Shown: positions 1 to 8,452, counted from the first letter of the stretch. The stretch: 64,000 bases of DNA from Embleya hyalina (GCF_003967355.1 NZ_BIFH01000013.1:554651-618650), one strand, 5' to 3'. Notes: generated by a model not told the origin, from the sequence alone. Made by a program: numbers and translations.

Positions 1-409
1 GAAAGAGCGCGTCCTCGAGCAGGCGCGTGTTGGGCCCGGCCACGTAGGTACCCGCCACCACCCGGGCGCCGTCCCGATGGGCCAGCAACGCGGCGCGCAA
101 CCGCCGTGCCAGGAACATCAGTTGCTCGTCCCACGGCCCGTCCGGCACGGGCGCGACGACCGATTCCAGCAGCCGGTCGGCCATCGCGTCGAGAAGCGCT
201 TCCTTGCTCGGGAAATGCCGGTACAGGGCCGGACCCCGAACATCGAGCGAGGCGCCGAGCTTGCGGGTCGTCAGCCCGTCGAGCCCCTCGGCGTCCAGCA
301 GCGCGATCGCGCCTTCCACCACATCCGCGCGTCGCAACAAGGCTGCGTGCTCCCTCTTCCCGGCCGTCGTCTTCTCGATGTTATCCACCCCGGCTGCTAC
401 TGTTACCAT
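1..409 (-). CDS. TetR-family transcriptional regulator, 3' end outside window
   Basis: The reverse strand stays open from an ATG at 409 to the window edge, giving about 136 residues. An N-terminal helix-turn-helix of TetR type is visible around residues 30-75, with the typical recognition run LYRHFPSKEALLDAMADRL. The following part (LLAHRDGARVVAGTY) resembles the start of the TetR class C-terminal ligand domain. The gene is divergent from the FMN enzyme gene at 476. The ATG overlaps one arm of an inverted repeat (397-437), so an in-frame GTG at 388 is a possible alternative start. It probably represses itself and the divergent pair. The ligand is unknown and the C-terminus is not in the window. 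Confidence 0.85.
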   Translation of the reverse strand, partial: MVTVAAGVDNIEKTTAGKREHAALLRRADVVEGAIALLDAEGLDGLTTRKLGASLDVRGPALYRHFPSKEALLDAMADRLLESVVAPVPDGPWDEQLMFLARRLRAALLAHRDGARVVAGTYVAGPNTRLLEDALF

Positions 410-437
410 CGATCACTGTTACCAGTGATAACAGTAG
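397..437. promoter_or_regulatory. Nested inverted repeats, likely TetR operator
   Basis: CTACTGTTA at 397-405 is the exact reverse complement of TAACAGTAG at 429-437. ACTGTTA at 415-421 pairs with TAACAGT at 429-435. Three half-sites therefore lie between the divergent TetR gene and the FMN enzyme gene, as expected for autorepression. The sequence is seen directly; binding is inferred. Confidence 0.6.
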
Positions 438-475
438 GAAAGGCTAACCTGACCGAAGCTATGCAAGGGATGGCC

Positions 476-1105
476 ATGAGCACCACCGAACTCCGCTACC
501 GCCGCCTGACGCCCGACACGGTGCGCGCGATGATCGGCAGCCCCGATCCCATGGCGAAGGCCAAGAAGCTGGATCGGATCGACGCGTACTTCCACCGCTT
601 CATCGCGCACTCGCCGTTCGTCGCCCTGGCGACCGCCGACGGCACGGGCCTCCCGGACTGCTCTCCCCGCGGCGACTACCCGGGATTCGTGAAGGTCCTG
701 GACGAGCGCACGCTGGCCCTGCCCGACCGCCCCGGCAACAAACTCGCGGACTCCTTCCACAACCTCGCCGAGAACGACGGCGTCGGACTGCTGTTCCTGG
801 TGCCCGGAGTCCGTGAGGTCCTGCGCGTCAACGGGCACGCCTACCCCAGCGACGACCCGGACGTGCTCGCGCGTATGCAGGTCGAGGGCAAGGCACCGGC
901 GTTGGCCCTGATCATCGAGGTCGCCGAGGCCTACTTCCACTGCGGCCGGGCGCTGATCCGCTCGCGACTGTGGGAGCCCGAATCCCGGGCACTGGCCGAC
1001 GAGATGCCCTCCGTCGGGGAAGTGGCCGTCGGACAGCTCGGATTGGCCGTGGAACCCGCCCTCATCGACCGGGCCGTACAGGACAACTACCACACGCTGT
1101 ACTGA
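476..1105 (+). CDS. Pyridoxamine 5'-phosphate oxidase family FMN-binding protein
   Basis: A 209-residue protein of the PNPOx-like split-barrel fold (MSMEG_1061-like group). The core PFVALATADGTGLPDCSPRGD around residues 45-65 and the segment LALPDRPGNKLADSFHNL match the flavin-binding barrel of this family. The ATG at 476 follows AAGGGA with a 5-nt gap and removes an unconvincing 5' extension; ATGs at 461 and 470 are in frame but less well placed. It is followed after 15 nt by a flavin/2Fe-2S reductase gene, so the two are probably co-transcribed and redox-coupled. Members of this group use FMN or F420 for small-molecule redox or cofactor binding; the substrate cannot be read here. Confidence 0.8.
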   Translation: MSTTELRYRRLTPDTVRAMIGSPDPMAKAKKLDRIDAYFHRFIAHSPFVALATADGTGLPDCSPRGDYPGFVKVLDERTLALPDRPGNKLADSFHNLAENDGVGLLFLVPGVREVLRVNGHAYPSDDPDVLARMQVEGKAPALALIIEVAEAYFHCGRALIRSRLWEPESRALADEMPSVGEVAVGQLGLAVEPALIDRAVQDNYHTLY

Positions 1106-1120
1106 GGAGGCCGACCACCC

Positions 1121-2032
1121 ATGCAGGAAGCGTTGATCGAACGGATCGAATCGGTGGCCCGCCGTACCGCCGTGATCACCTTGCGCCGGACCGAACTGCC
1201 GTTGCTCCCCTGGGAACCCGGGGCACACATCGACCTGTCGCTCCCCAATTGGCTCACCCGCCAGTACTCACTGTGCGGATCGCCGACCGACCCCGACCGC
1301 TACCGGATCGCGGTACGCCACGATCCGCTCAGCCGCGGCGGCTCGGAATACGTCAACCTGTTCCTTCGCCCCGGACGTCGCGTGCGGATCTCCCGGCCCC
1401 GCAACAACTTTCCGCTCGACGGCGCACGCGGATACCTCTTCATCGCCGGCGGCATCGGCATCACCGCGATCCTGCCGATGATGCGGGCCGTCGCCGATCG
1501 CCCGGGCACGGCGGCCACGCTGGTCTACATCGGCCGCACCGAGGAGGCGATGCCCTTCGTCGGGGAGATCCGGGACACCCTCGCCGACCGCGCTCGCGTC
1601 ATCGCCACCGAACGGGACGGCCGCCCGGATCTCGCCGAACTGGCCTGCGGGCTCCCGGCGGACACCTCGGTCTACTGTTGCGGGCCCGCCGGCATGCTCG
1701 ACGCCTGCGGCGCCGCCTTTCCCCCGGAGCGCCTGCACCTCGAACGATTCCGCCGAGCCGAGAAGACCTTCGCCCCGGACACGCCGTTCGAGGTGGTCTG
1801 CGCCCGCTCCGGGGACCGGGTCACGGTCGCCCCCGGCGAGACGATCCTCGACGCCCTCGCCCGCGCGGGCCGCCCGCTCGCGTCCGGATGCCGCGAAGGG
1901 GTGTGCGCGAGCTGCGAGGTGGCCGTCGTCGAGGGTGTCCCGGACCACCGCGACGACATCGGCGCCCCCGCCGGCCGCATGTATCCGTGTGTCTCGCGCT
2001 CCGTGTCGGCGCGACTCGTGATCGACGTCTGA
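1121..2032 (+). CDS. PDR/VanB-type oxidoreductase (flavin, NAD and 2Fe-2S domains)
   Basis: 303 residues in the order of phthalate dioxygenase reductase: a flavin domain with RQYSLCGS near residue 47, a nucleotide domain with GGIGITAILPMMRAV near 110, and a C-terminal plant-type ferredoxin with Cys-x4-Cys-x2-Cys (CREGVCASC) near 257 and a fourth Cys in YPCVSRS. It would move electrons from NAD(P)H through flavin to 2Fe-2S and on to an oxygenase. No Rieske oxygenase or P450 is encoded nearby, so the partner must be elsewhere or be the upstream PNPOx-like protein. The ATG follows GAGGAGG and lies 15 nt after the upstream stop. Confidence 0.88.
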   Translation: MQEALIERIESVARRTAVITLRRTELPLLPWEPGAHIDLSLPNWLTRQYSLCGSPTDPDRYRIAVRHDPLSRGGSEYVNLFLRPGRRVRISRPRNNFPLDGARGYLFIAGGIGITAILPMMRAVADRPGTAATLVYIGRTEEAMPFVGEIRDTLADRARVIATERDGRPDLAELACGLPADTSVYCCGPAGMLDACGAAFPPERLHLERFRRAEKTFAPDTPFEVVCARSGDRVTVAPGETILDALARAGRPLASGCREGVCASCEVAVVEGVPDHRDDIGAPAGRMYPCVSRSVSARLVIDV

Positions 2033-2108
2033 GCGCGACCGCGCGAGCGGATCCGACGTCGCGCCGAGAACGTCGAGGCGTCCCGGCGGGCGGACCCGCG
2101 CGGCGCGG

Positions 2109-2909
2109 TCAGGGTTTGCGGGCGACGAAGCCCCACTGGTCGACCGGGGTCGTGGTGACCGGTTCGTCGGGGCGCCACAGGGTGATCGAGACGAAGCCGG
2201 GTTCCAGGAGTTCGAGGCCGTCGGCGAACGAGCGCAGCACGTCGGCGGGCCGAGAGACGTACGGCAGGGCGCCGCCGTCGGCGTATTCGTCCGACGCGGC
2301 CCGCGTGTCCGGCGTTTCGATGGTGTCGCACAGCACGAGGTGGCTGCCGGACGGGAACGCGTCCAGGTAGGTCCGGACCAGGCCGGCGGCCTCGGTGTCG
2401 TCGGTGACGTGGCCCAGCGTGGACAGCAGCAACAATGCGATCGGGCGGGCCGGGTCGAGCGTCTCGGCGGCCTCGCGCAACACGGTCTCGGCGTCCGTGA
2501 GATCGGCCGGGACGAACGCGGTGGCCCCCTCCGACCGGCCGGTCGACAGCGCCCGGGCATGGGCGAGCACGATCGGGTCGTTGTCGACGTACACGATCCG
2601 CGACTTCGGGGCGGCCCGCTGGGCCACCTCGTGGGTGGCCTCCGCGGTCGGCAGCCCGGTGCCCAGATCGAGGAACTGCCGTATCCCGGCCGTCTCGGCG
2701 AGATGGCGTACCGCACGCGCCTGGAATCGGCGGGAGGCGCGGGCGATGTCCACGATCTGCGGGAACGACTCCTGTAACCGTGCCCCCAACACCCGGTCGA
2801 CCGGGTAGTTGTCCTTGCCGCCCAACCAGAAATTCCATATCCGCGCCGAGTGTGGCGTGGTGGTGTCGATCGCGTCGGCCCGCGTCGGGGACCACTGCTC
2901 CGCGTTCAT
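2109..2909 (-). CDS. SAM-dependent methyltransferase, DUF574/PF04672 type
   Basis: 266 residues. The N-terminus (HSARIWNFWLGGKDNYPVDR) is diagnostic of the actinobacterial S-adenosylmethionine methyltransferase family PF04672. The SAM-binding motif FLDLGTGLPT lies near residue 75 and the acidic ribose-binding strand VYVDNDP near 100. The ATG at 2909 follows GGAGCGGCACG and is preferred over longer in-frame extensions, which lack family similarity. Streptomycetes carry many paralogues and the physiological substrates are unknown. It stands alone, with 76 nt to the converging reductase gene. Confidence 0.88.
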   Translation of the reverse strand: MNAEQWSPTRADAIDTTTPHSARIWNFWLGGKDNYPVDRVLGARLQESFPQIVDIARASRRFQARAVRHLAETAGIRQFLDLGTGLPTAEATHEVAQRAAPKSRIVYVDNDPIVLAHARALSTGRSEGATAFVPADLTDAETVLREAAETLDPARPIALLLLSTLGHVTDDTEAAGLVRTYLDAFPSGSHLVLCDTIETPDTRAASDEYADGGALPYVSRPADVLRSFADGLELLEPGFVSITLWRPDEPVTTTPVDQWGFVARKP

Positions 2910-3117
2910 CGTGCCGCTCCTTCGTCGGATCCGCCCGGCCGACCACCCGGCCGCGCCGATCCTTTCACCCCGTGACCGGGTCGCGGCGCCCGGGTGCCGG
3001 TCGGCGCCGATCTCGAACACGGCTCGGACGCTAGGGAGTTCCGAGACTCGGGCGACGCGTCCGCGAACTCGGACGGGGGAGCGGCGCCACACCCGGTGCC
3101 GCCGCGCTCTCCGGGCG

Positions 3118-3567
3118 CTACGCCGTCTCGGCGGCCGGGTCGTCGCCGATGATCGAGTCGACGGTGATCCAGTCCGGCGGCATCGTGGACGGCGTCTTCC
3201 AGAAGATGTCGAGCTTGCTGATCAGTCCGTCGTCGTTCAACTCCAGGTAGTTGGCGAAGCGCATCGCGAGCGGCTGCTCGCCCCGGGCGTAGGTGATGGT
3301 CTCCACCGCCTCGTTGAACGCGTAGCGGCCGTCGTCGCTGAGGAACGTGAAGCGCGACCGCAGTTCGTGGGCCCGGGTGCGGCCGATCACGCCGGACACG
3401 AACGCGATGTACGCGTCCTTGCCGCGGCAGGTGTCCTCCTCGTTGTCGCGCATGCCGATGCGGACGAAATCGTCGGCGAGGGTGGACGCGACGAGGTCCC
3501 AGTCGTGGCTGTCGACACCCTGCCAGAAATTCGCGACGGTCTTCGCCCGCTGCTCGCGATCGCTCAT
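3118..3567 (-). CDS. SnoaL-like / NTF2-fold protein
   Basis: 149 residues from the ATG at 3567 (GGAG lies about 10 nt upstream); a longer form from 3615 is possible. The pattern KTVANFWQGVDSHDWDLVASTLADDFVRIG followed by a cysteine-free cone of alternating strands is typical of small NTF2/SnoaL-like proteins, which act as cyclases, isomerases or unknown-ligand binders. It is divergent from a MarR regulator and shares an operator-like palindrome with it, so it is probably the regulator's main target. The substrate is unknown. Confidence 0.75.
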   Translation of the reverse strand: MSDREQRAKTVANFWQGVDSHDWDLVASTLADDFVRIGMRDNEEDTCRGKDAYIAFVSGVIGRTRAHELRSRFTFLSDDGRYAFNEAVETITYARGEQPLAMRFANYLELNDDGLISKLDIFWKTPSTMPPDWITVDSIIGDDPAAETA

Positions 3568-3615
3568 GACGGCGAGGCTCCTTTCGGTGGTTTGCCCGGC
3601 CCTGCACCGAACCAC

Positions 3616-3636
3616 AGTTGCGACACTGACGCAACT
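3616..3636. promoter_or_regulatory. Palindrome between SnoaL-like and MarR genes
   Basis: AGTTGCG (3616-3622) and CGCAACT (3630-3636) are exact inverted arms separated by 7 nt, in the middle of a divergent promoter region. The size and placement fit a MarR dimer site. Confidence 0.5.
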
Positions 3637-3699
3637 ATCTTGCTAGGGTGGACCCCGCCGGGCCGCCCGGCACCACGCGACGCGACCCGGGAAGCCCAG

Positions 3700-4242
3700 A
3701 TGACCGACACCACCCCCCAGCCCGACCCGCGCCCCCGACTCAGCGAGGCCGCCATAGGCGGCGACTCGCCGCACGGTGTCTGGCTGCGCTCGGTCATCCC
3801 GCCCCTGCGCGACCTCGTGCGCGTGTCCCGGGACGACCGCCTGGTCGAACGTGTCGGACACGAGGCCGGCGTACGGGTCCCCACGCACCTGGTGCTCGCC
3901 CTGACCCGCATCGGCGACTTCCAGCCGGTGCGCCTGTCCGACCTCGCCGACCGGATGGAGGTCGGCCGCACCACCCTCAGCCGTCAGGTCGCCGAACTCG
4001 TCGCCGCCGGATTCGTGCGGCGCACCCCCGACCCCGACGACGCCCGCGCCGCCGCCCTCGAACTCACCGACCACGGCGAGGAAACGCTGCGCAGGATCTG
4101 GTCGGCGTGGAGCGACGTCATCGCCGAAGTCACCCGAGACTGGCCCGAAGCCGACCGTGAGGCCCTTCCCGTGCTGCTGGGCCGCCTCACCTCGGGCCTG
4201 CGATCCCTGACCGAGAACGCACCGAAGCCCCCGACCCGGTAA
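3700..4242 (+). CDS. MarR-family transcriptional regulator
   Basis: 180 residues with the winged helix in the middle: LSDLADRMEVGRTTLSRQVAEL as recognition region (about residues 75-95) and the wing RRTPDPDDARAAALELTDHG. The ATG at 3700 is the first in-frame start after the palindromic region; the open frame extends far upstream but that part overlaps the divergent promoter. Likely a repressor of the divergent SnoaL-like gene and of itself, with an unknown effector. A hairpin follows the stop after 5 nt. Confidence 0.85.
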   Translation: MTDTTPQPDPRPRLSEAAIGGDSPHGVWLRSVIPPLRDLVRVSRDDRLVERVGHEAGVRVPTHLVLALTRIGDFQPVRLSDLADRMEVGRTTLSRQVAELVAAGFVRRTPDPDDARAAALELTDHGEETLRRIWSAWSDVIAEVTRDWPEADREALPVLLGRLTSGLRSLTENAPKPPTR

Positions 4243-4247
4243 CCGGA

Positions 4248-4281
4248 AAGGCCGCCTTCCCGTTTCCGGGAGGACGGCCTT
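4248..4281. terminator. Bidirectional hairpin between converging genes
   Basis: 15-nt arms 4248-4262 and 4267-4281 pair with one mismatch and one wobble around a TTTC loop. It lies between the MarR stop and the converging GntP gene. No T-tract follows, as is usual in these genomes. Confidence 0.7.
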
Positions 4282-4326
4282 CGACCCGCGTGGAGCCGGC
4301 CGCGACGTTCGGGCGACGGTGCGGTG

Positions 4327-5808
4327 CTAGATCACCAGGCTCAGCGACGCCGCGACCGCGAAGCCCGCGACCGACAGGACGGTTTCGAGGACCGTCCAGG
4401 ACTTGAGGGTGTCGCGCTCGGAGATGCCGAAGTACTTGGCGACCATCCAGAACCCGCCGTCGTTGACATGGGAGGCGAAGATGGAGCCCGCGGAGATCGC
4501 CATGATGATCAGGGCGAGGTGGGCCTGCGACATGTCCTGACCCTCGACCAGCGGCACGACGATGCCCGAGGTGGCGACGATGGCGACGGTCGCCGAACCC
4601 TGGGCGACGCGCAGGACGACCGAGATCAGCCACGCGAGGACGATGACCGGGAGGCCGACGTTGTCGAAGGTCGTCGCGAGCGCGTTCGCGATACCGGACG
4701 CCTTGAGGACCGCGCCGAAGACCCCGCCCGCGCCCACGACCAGCAGGATGTTGCCGACGGGCTTGAGCGAGGCGGTCGACACCGTTTCGAGGGACTTGCG
4801 GGACCAGCCCCGGCGGATGCCGAGCAGGTAGTACGCGAGGATCAGCGCGATCGTGAGGGCGACGAACGGGTTGCCGAAGAACTCGATGACCGAACGCACG
4901 GTCGACGGGTCGAAGGCGATGGAGGAGAACGTCGCGCCCAGGATCAGGATGAGCGGCGTGCCGATGATGGCGAGCACCGTACCGAGGGCGACGGGCTTCT
5001 CCGGCGGCTCGATGCCCGAGGCGGCCTGCTCGGCGGCTACGGCGGCCTTCGCCTCCGCGGCGGCCTCGACCATGTCGTGCGGGACGTCGACGAAGATGCG
5101 CTTGCCGATCCACGCGGCGTACGCCCAGGCGGCCAGCACGGCGGGGACGCCCACGACGACGCCCATGAGGATGACCCAGCCGAGCGAGACGTCGAAGAGC
5201 CCCGCCGCGGCCACGGGCCCGGGGTGCGGCGGCAGGAACGCGTGGGTCATCGACAGACCGGCGAGCAGTGGCATCGCGTACAACAGGATCGACTTGCCGG
5301 AGCGCTTGGCGGCGGCGTAGACGATCGGCGCCAGCACGAAGATGCCGACGTCGAAGAAGACCGGGATACCGAAGATGAGGCCGGTCAGGCCCATGGCGAG
5401 CGGCGCGCGCTTCTCGCCGAAGAGGTTCAGCAGGCGGGTGCTCAGCACCTCCGCGCCGCCGGACACCTCGAGGATCGCGCCGAGCATCGTGCCCAGGCCG
5501 ATGATGATCGCCACGTGGCCGAGAATGCCGCCCATGCCCGACTCGATGACCGAGACGGCGGCGGACTTCTGGACGGTACCGAAGAGCTCGGTGACGGACA
5601 GCCCCGCGCCGAGGCCGACGGCTATGGAGACCGCGAGCAGCGCGACGAACGGCTGGAGCCTGACCTTGATGATCAGGTAGAGAAGGAGCGCGATGCCGAG
5701 CGTCGCGACGGTCAGCAGGGCGGCCGTGCCGTCGAACAGGAGCAGAAGACCGCCGGTGTGCGGTGGGGACTTGGGGGGCGGCGTCGAAGCCGGCAGCGTG
5801 GACAGCAC
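4327..5808 (-). CDS. GntP-family gluconate/sugar-acid permease
   Basis: About 493 residues and some 12-14 hydrophobic segments. Family hallmarks include GVGAGLSVTELFG-like helices, GLIFGIPVFFDVGIFVLAP and AFLPPHPGPVAAA, characteristic of gluconate:H+ symporters. The GTG at 5808 follows GAGG at 8 nt and is preferred over a GTG at 5859 lacking a ribosome site. It is the last gene of a minus-strand set with RidA, IclR and a KDG-kinase-like protein. In that setting it may import gluconate-like amino-sugar acids such as (N-acetyl)glucosaminate rather than gluconate; that substrate is an inference. Confidence 0.88.
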   Translation of the reverse strand: MLSTLPASTPPPKSPPHTGGLLLLFDGTAALLTVATLGIALLLYLIIKVRLQPFVALLAVSIAVGLGAGLSVTELFGTVQKSAAVSVIESGMGGILGHVAIIIGLGTMLGAILEVSGGAEVLSTRLLNLFGEKRAPLAMGLTGLIFGIPVFFDVGIFVLAPIVYAAAKRSGKSILLYAMPLLAGLSMTHAFLPPHPGPVAAAGLFDVSLGWVILMGVVVGVPAVLAAWAYAAWIGKRIFVDVPHDMVEAAAEAKAAVAAEQAASGIEPPEKPVALGTVLAIIGTPLILILGATFSSIAFDPSTVRSVIEFFGNPFVALTIALILAYYLLGIRRGWSRKSLETVSTASLKPVGNILLVVGAGGVFGAVLKASGIANALATTFDNVGLPVIVLAWLISVVLRVAQGSATVAIVATSGIVVPLVEGQDMSQAHLALIIMAISAGSIFASHVNDGGFWMVAKYFGISERDTLKSWTVLETVLSVAGFAVAASLSLVI

Positions 5809-5924
5809 GGAGGGGACCTCATGGTTTCCGGGCGCGTGGGGCAGGGGGGACCGCGGCACGGCGCCATGGGGGAGGAGGGCGCCGTGCCGTGGGGGACAAC
5901 CGGGAACAATACGGGCAAGAGGTC

Positions 5925-6344
5925 TCAGCCGAGAACGGCGAGCGCGTCGATCTCGATGAGCAGACCCGCGGGGAGGCCGACGTACACGGTGGTACGGGCG
6001 GAGGCGGGCGCGGTCAGACCCTGCTCCTCGAAGTACGCGTTGTAGATCTCGTTCATCTCGGCGAAGTGGCCGGTGTCGGTCAGGTAGACGCGCATCATCA
6101 TCACGTCGTCCCAGCTCGCCCCGCCCTCCTCCAGGATCGCCTTGACGTTGGCGAAGGTCTGGAGGGTCTGCTCGCGCAGGGTCGGACCGGCGGGGGTGGG
6201 CGCCCGGCCCTCGACGGCCGGGAGGAACCCGACCTGACCGGCGACCTGGAGGATGTTGCCCTTGCGCACGCCGTGGGAGAACCGGGCGGGCGGCGCGGTG
6301 TGGGTGGAGGGGGTGATCGCGGTCTTTTCGAGCTTGTCGGTCAT
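5925..6344 (-). CDS. RidA family enamine/imine deaminase
   Basis: 139 residues, the usual length of the YjgF/YER057c/UK114 family. Near the C-terminus it has the ligand-binding arginine in SARTTVYVGLPAG, followed by LIEIDALAVL, as in catalytically active RidA proteins. RidA hydrolyses 2-aminoacrylate and related imines released by PLP dehydratases. Here it sits in the same cluster as a D-serine/D-threonine-dehydratase-like enzyme, so it likely speeds release of ammonia from that enzyme's enamine product. It lies 58 nt downstream of the IclR gene and was probably co-transcribed with it. Confidence 0.9.
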   Translation of the reverse strand: MTDKLEKTAITPSTHTAPPARFSHGVRKGNILQVAGQVGFLPAVEGRAPTPAGPTLREQTLQTFANVKAILEEGGASWDDVMMMRVYLTDTGHFAEMNEIYNAYFEEQGLTAPASARTTVYVGLPAGLLIEIDALAVLG

Positions 6345-6402
6345 GAGCGTGCCTTCCGGGTCGGGGCGGTGACCGTGCGCCTGCGGCGCGGTCGTCGAGC
6401 GG

Positions 6403-7158
6403 TCATCGCGGGGGGTGGGTGGTGCCCGAGTACTCCCGCGTGATGGCGTCGGCGGTGCGGCGTACCAGCGGGAGCAGGGTCAGGAGTTCCTCGGCGGTGA
6501 CGACGACGTTCGGCGCGGAGACCGACATGGCGGCGACGACCAGACCGTCCGCACCGCGGACGGGGGCCGCGATGCAGTTGATGGACTCCTCGTGGCCACC
6601 GAGGTCGGTGGCCCAGCCCTGTTCGCGGACCGTCGCCAGTTCCCTGAGGAACGCGGCGGCGTTCGGTATCGAACGGGACGTGTACATGGGGTAGTCGAGC
6701 CGTTCGGCGACGGCGCGCCGCTCGGGCTCGGGCAGGTCGCCGAGGAGCAGCTTGGCGACGGCGGCGACGGTGATCGCGACCGGCTTGCCGACACGCGAGT
6801 ACATCCGTACCGGGTAGCGGCTCTCGACCTTGTCGATGTAGAGGACCTCGTTCTCCTCGTACACCGCCAGGTGGACGGTGTGCCCGCACTGCTCGTTGAG
6901 CGCGACCAGGTGCGGGTGCGCGATCTCGCGGACGTCGAGGTTCTCGACGGCCTCCTGGGCGAGCGCGAACAGGCGTGCGCCGAGGCGGTAGCGCTGGTCC
7001 TGCTGGCGGTAGACGAGGCCGTGCTCGTGCAGCGTGCGGAGCAGACGCAGGGCGGTGGACTTGTGGACGCCGAGGCGCTCGGCGACCTGTCCGAGATCCG
7101 CGGGCCCCTGGGCCAGCAGCGGCAGGATGCTCAGCGCTCGGTCGACGGTCTGGCTCAT
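6403..7158 (-). CDS. IclR-family transcriptional regulator
   Basis: 251 residues. The winged helix at the N-terminus (RLGVHKSTALRLLRTLHEHGLV) is followed by the IclR effector domain with segments TVHLAVYEENEVLYIDKVES and GGHEESINCIAAPVR. The ATG at 7158 overlaps the kinase stop (ATGA) and is about 10 nt from AGGAGG; an ATG at 7167 is too close to that site. It is the obvious regulator of the divergent 4327-11391 cluster, with palindromes in the control region 8320-8452. The effector is probably a pathway intermediate such as 2-keto-3-deoxygluconate. Confidence 0.9.
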   Translation of the reverse strand: MSQTVDRALSILPLLAQGPADLGQVAERLGVHKSTALRLLRTLHEHGLVYRQQDQRYRLGARLFALAQEAVENLDVREIAHPHLVALNEQCGHTVHLAVYEENEVLYIDKVESRYPVRMYSRVGKPVAITVAAVAKLLLGDLPEPERRAVAERLDYPMYTSRSIPNAAAFLRELATVREQGWATDLGGHEESINCIAAPVRGADGLVVAAMSVSAPNVVVTAEELLTLLPLVRRTADAITREYSGTTHPPR

Positions 7159-8294
7159 GGCGTACATACCTCCTGGTCCGCCCCGGTGGCGGTGGGCTCG
7201 GTCCAGCCGGGGCCGAGACGCAGTCTGCCCCAGGCCTCGTCGTCCAGCGCCGCCAGCCGATCGGCCACGGCGCGCGGCGGCGGGACGGCGAGGTCGCCCG
7301 CGACGGTGAGTGCGGCGGCGGCCATGAGGTGGCCGTGGCGGATGCGCCGGTGGACCGGGAGGCCGCGCAGGGTCGCGGACAGGAACCCGGCCGCGAACGC
7401 GTCGCCCGCGCCGACGGGAGCGGCGATGTCGACGGTGAGGGCCGGCACGAAGACCGACGGCCCGTCGTCGGTGAAGACGGTGGCGCCCGCGCCGCCCTGC
7501 TTGACGACCACGACGCCCGGCTCGGGGAGCGCGGTCCGAATCGCGTGCGCGCCGCGGATGTTCCACGCGGCCTCGGCCTCGTCCTCGCCGACGAAGACCA
7601 GGTCGGCGCCGCGGGCGAGGTCGAGCAGGACGGCGGGCTCGGCGGCCACGCTCCGGCGCTCGTCCCAGAGGTTCACGCGGTAGTTGACGTCGAAGGAGAC
7701 GAGGGGCCGACCGGGCCGGCGACGGGTCGCCTCGCGCAGGAGCGCGAGGCAGTCGTCGGAGAGGGCGGCGGTGATGCCCGAGACGTGCAGGATGCGGCCC
7801 GACCACAGGTCCCGGTCGGGTACGACGCGGGGCGACATGGCGGAGGCGGCGGAACCGGCGCGGTAGTAGACGACCTCCGCGACGGGTTCCGCGGCGGGAT
7901 CGGCCTCCGCCGCGGCTTCGGCGGTGATCGCGACGGCCGAGGCCGCGGTGTGGGGCGCGGCCCGGTCGCCGTCCCCGACGGCCCGTTCGCCCGCCGTGCG
8001 GAAGTAGACGCCGGTCGGACGGAGCCGGTCGCGCCGGACGGCCGACGTGTCGACCCCGTACGCCGCGACCGCCTCGACGAGGTGGTCGCCGAAGCCGTCG
8101 GTGCCGACCCGGCTGAGCCAGCGCGTACGGTGTCCGGCCGCGGCCAGGGCGCACGCCACATTGGATTCGGCGCCGCCTATGCCGCGCTCGAAGGACGGTA
8201 CGTCGGCGAGGCGGCCGGAGCGTGAGGGCACAAACGTGATCATGGACTCGCCGAGGCAGACGACGTCGACGGTTCCTGGTGCGGTCACGCTCAC
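7155..8294 (-). CDS. PfkB-family sugar kinase, 2-keto-3-deoxygluconate-kinase-like
   Basis: 379 residues with the ribokinase fold. The substrate-binding N-terminus (GIGGAESNVACALAAAGHRT) is followed by FDVNYRVNLW, and the C-terminal signature APVGAGDAFAAGFLS carries the catalytic Asp and anion hole. The FDVNYRxxLW element is typical of KDG and fructose-type kinases. The GTG at 8294 lies 11 nt from AGGAG, with a second GTG at 8288. The kinase opens the minus-strand operon and overlaps iclR by 4 nt. An acidic insertion near residues 135-165 is longer than usual. Its likely role is to phosphorylate KDG made by the divergent dehydratase. Confidence 0.85.
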   Translation of the reverse strand: MSVTAPGTVDVVCLGESMITFVPSRSGRLADVPSFERGIGGAESNVACALAAAGHRTRWLSRVGTDGFGDHLVEAVAAYGVDTSAVRRDRLRPTGVYFRTAGERAVGDGDRAAPHTAASAVAITAEAAAEADPAAEPVAEVVYYRAGSAASAMSPRVVPDRDLWSGRILHVSGITAALSDDCLALLREATRRRPGRPLVSFDVNYRVNLWDERRSVAAEPAVLLDLARGADLVFVGEDEAEAAWNIRGAHAIRTALPEPGVVVVKQGGAGATVFTDDGPSVFVPALTVDIAAPVGAGDAFAAGFLSATLRGLPVHRRIRHGHLMAAAALTVAGDLAVPPPRAVADRLAALDDEAWGRLRLGPGWTEPTATGADQEVCTP

Positions 8295-8319
8295 GATCGC
8301 TCGGGCTCCTGGTTCATCG

Positions 8320-8336
8320 GATGATCGAAGATCATC
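8320..8336. promoter_or_regulatory. Inverted repeat in divergent control region
   Basis: GATGATC (8320-8326) and GATCATC (8330-8336) are exact inverted arms with a 3-nt spacer, just upstream of the kinase start. A candidate operator for the minus-strand operon. Confidence 0.45.
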
Positions 8337-8380
8337 GGGCGGTCGCATCCGCCTCGTCGACGGCCGCGCGACGCCGACCA

Positions 8381-8452
8381 TTGACCCGGCGTTGGCTCGG
8401 ATGTTAGACAGCACCGAGCGATATACGCAATGGCCGTTGCACAGGATGCAAC
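8381..8452 (+). promoter_or_regulatory. Promoter and IclR-type palindrome before the dehydratase
   Basis: TTGACC at 8381-8386 and TTAGAC at 8404-8409 (17-nt spacer) resemble a housekeeping promoter, though the -10 is weak. Downstream, GTTGCA (8436-8441) and TGCAAC (8447-8452) form an exact palindrome with a 5-nt spacer near the expected transcript start, a position suited to repression. A partial third half-site (GCAA) is at about 8427-8430. Confidence 0.5.

Noticed and set aside
970-2370. Long plus-strand frame across the reductase and methyltransferase
   Set aside because: Arg/Pro-rich shadow of real genes in another frame; no family pattern.
4324-6045. 573-residue plus-strand frame opposite the permease
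   Set aside because: Asp/Arg/Glu-rich antisense shadow of GntP and RidA.
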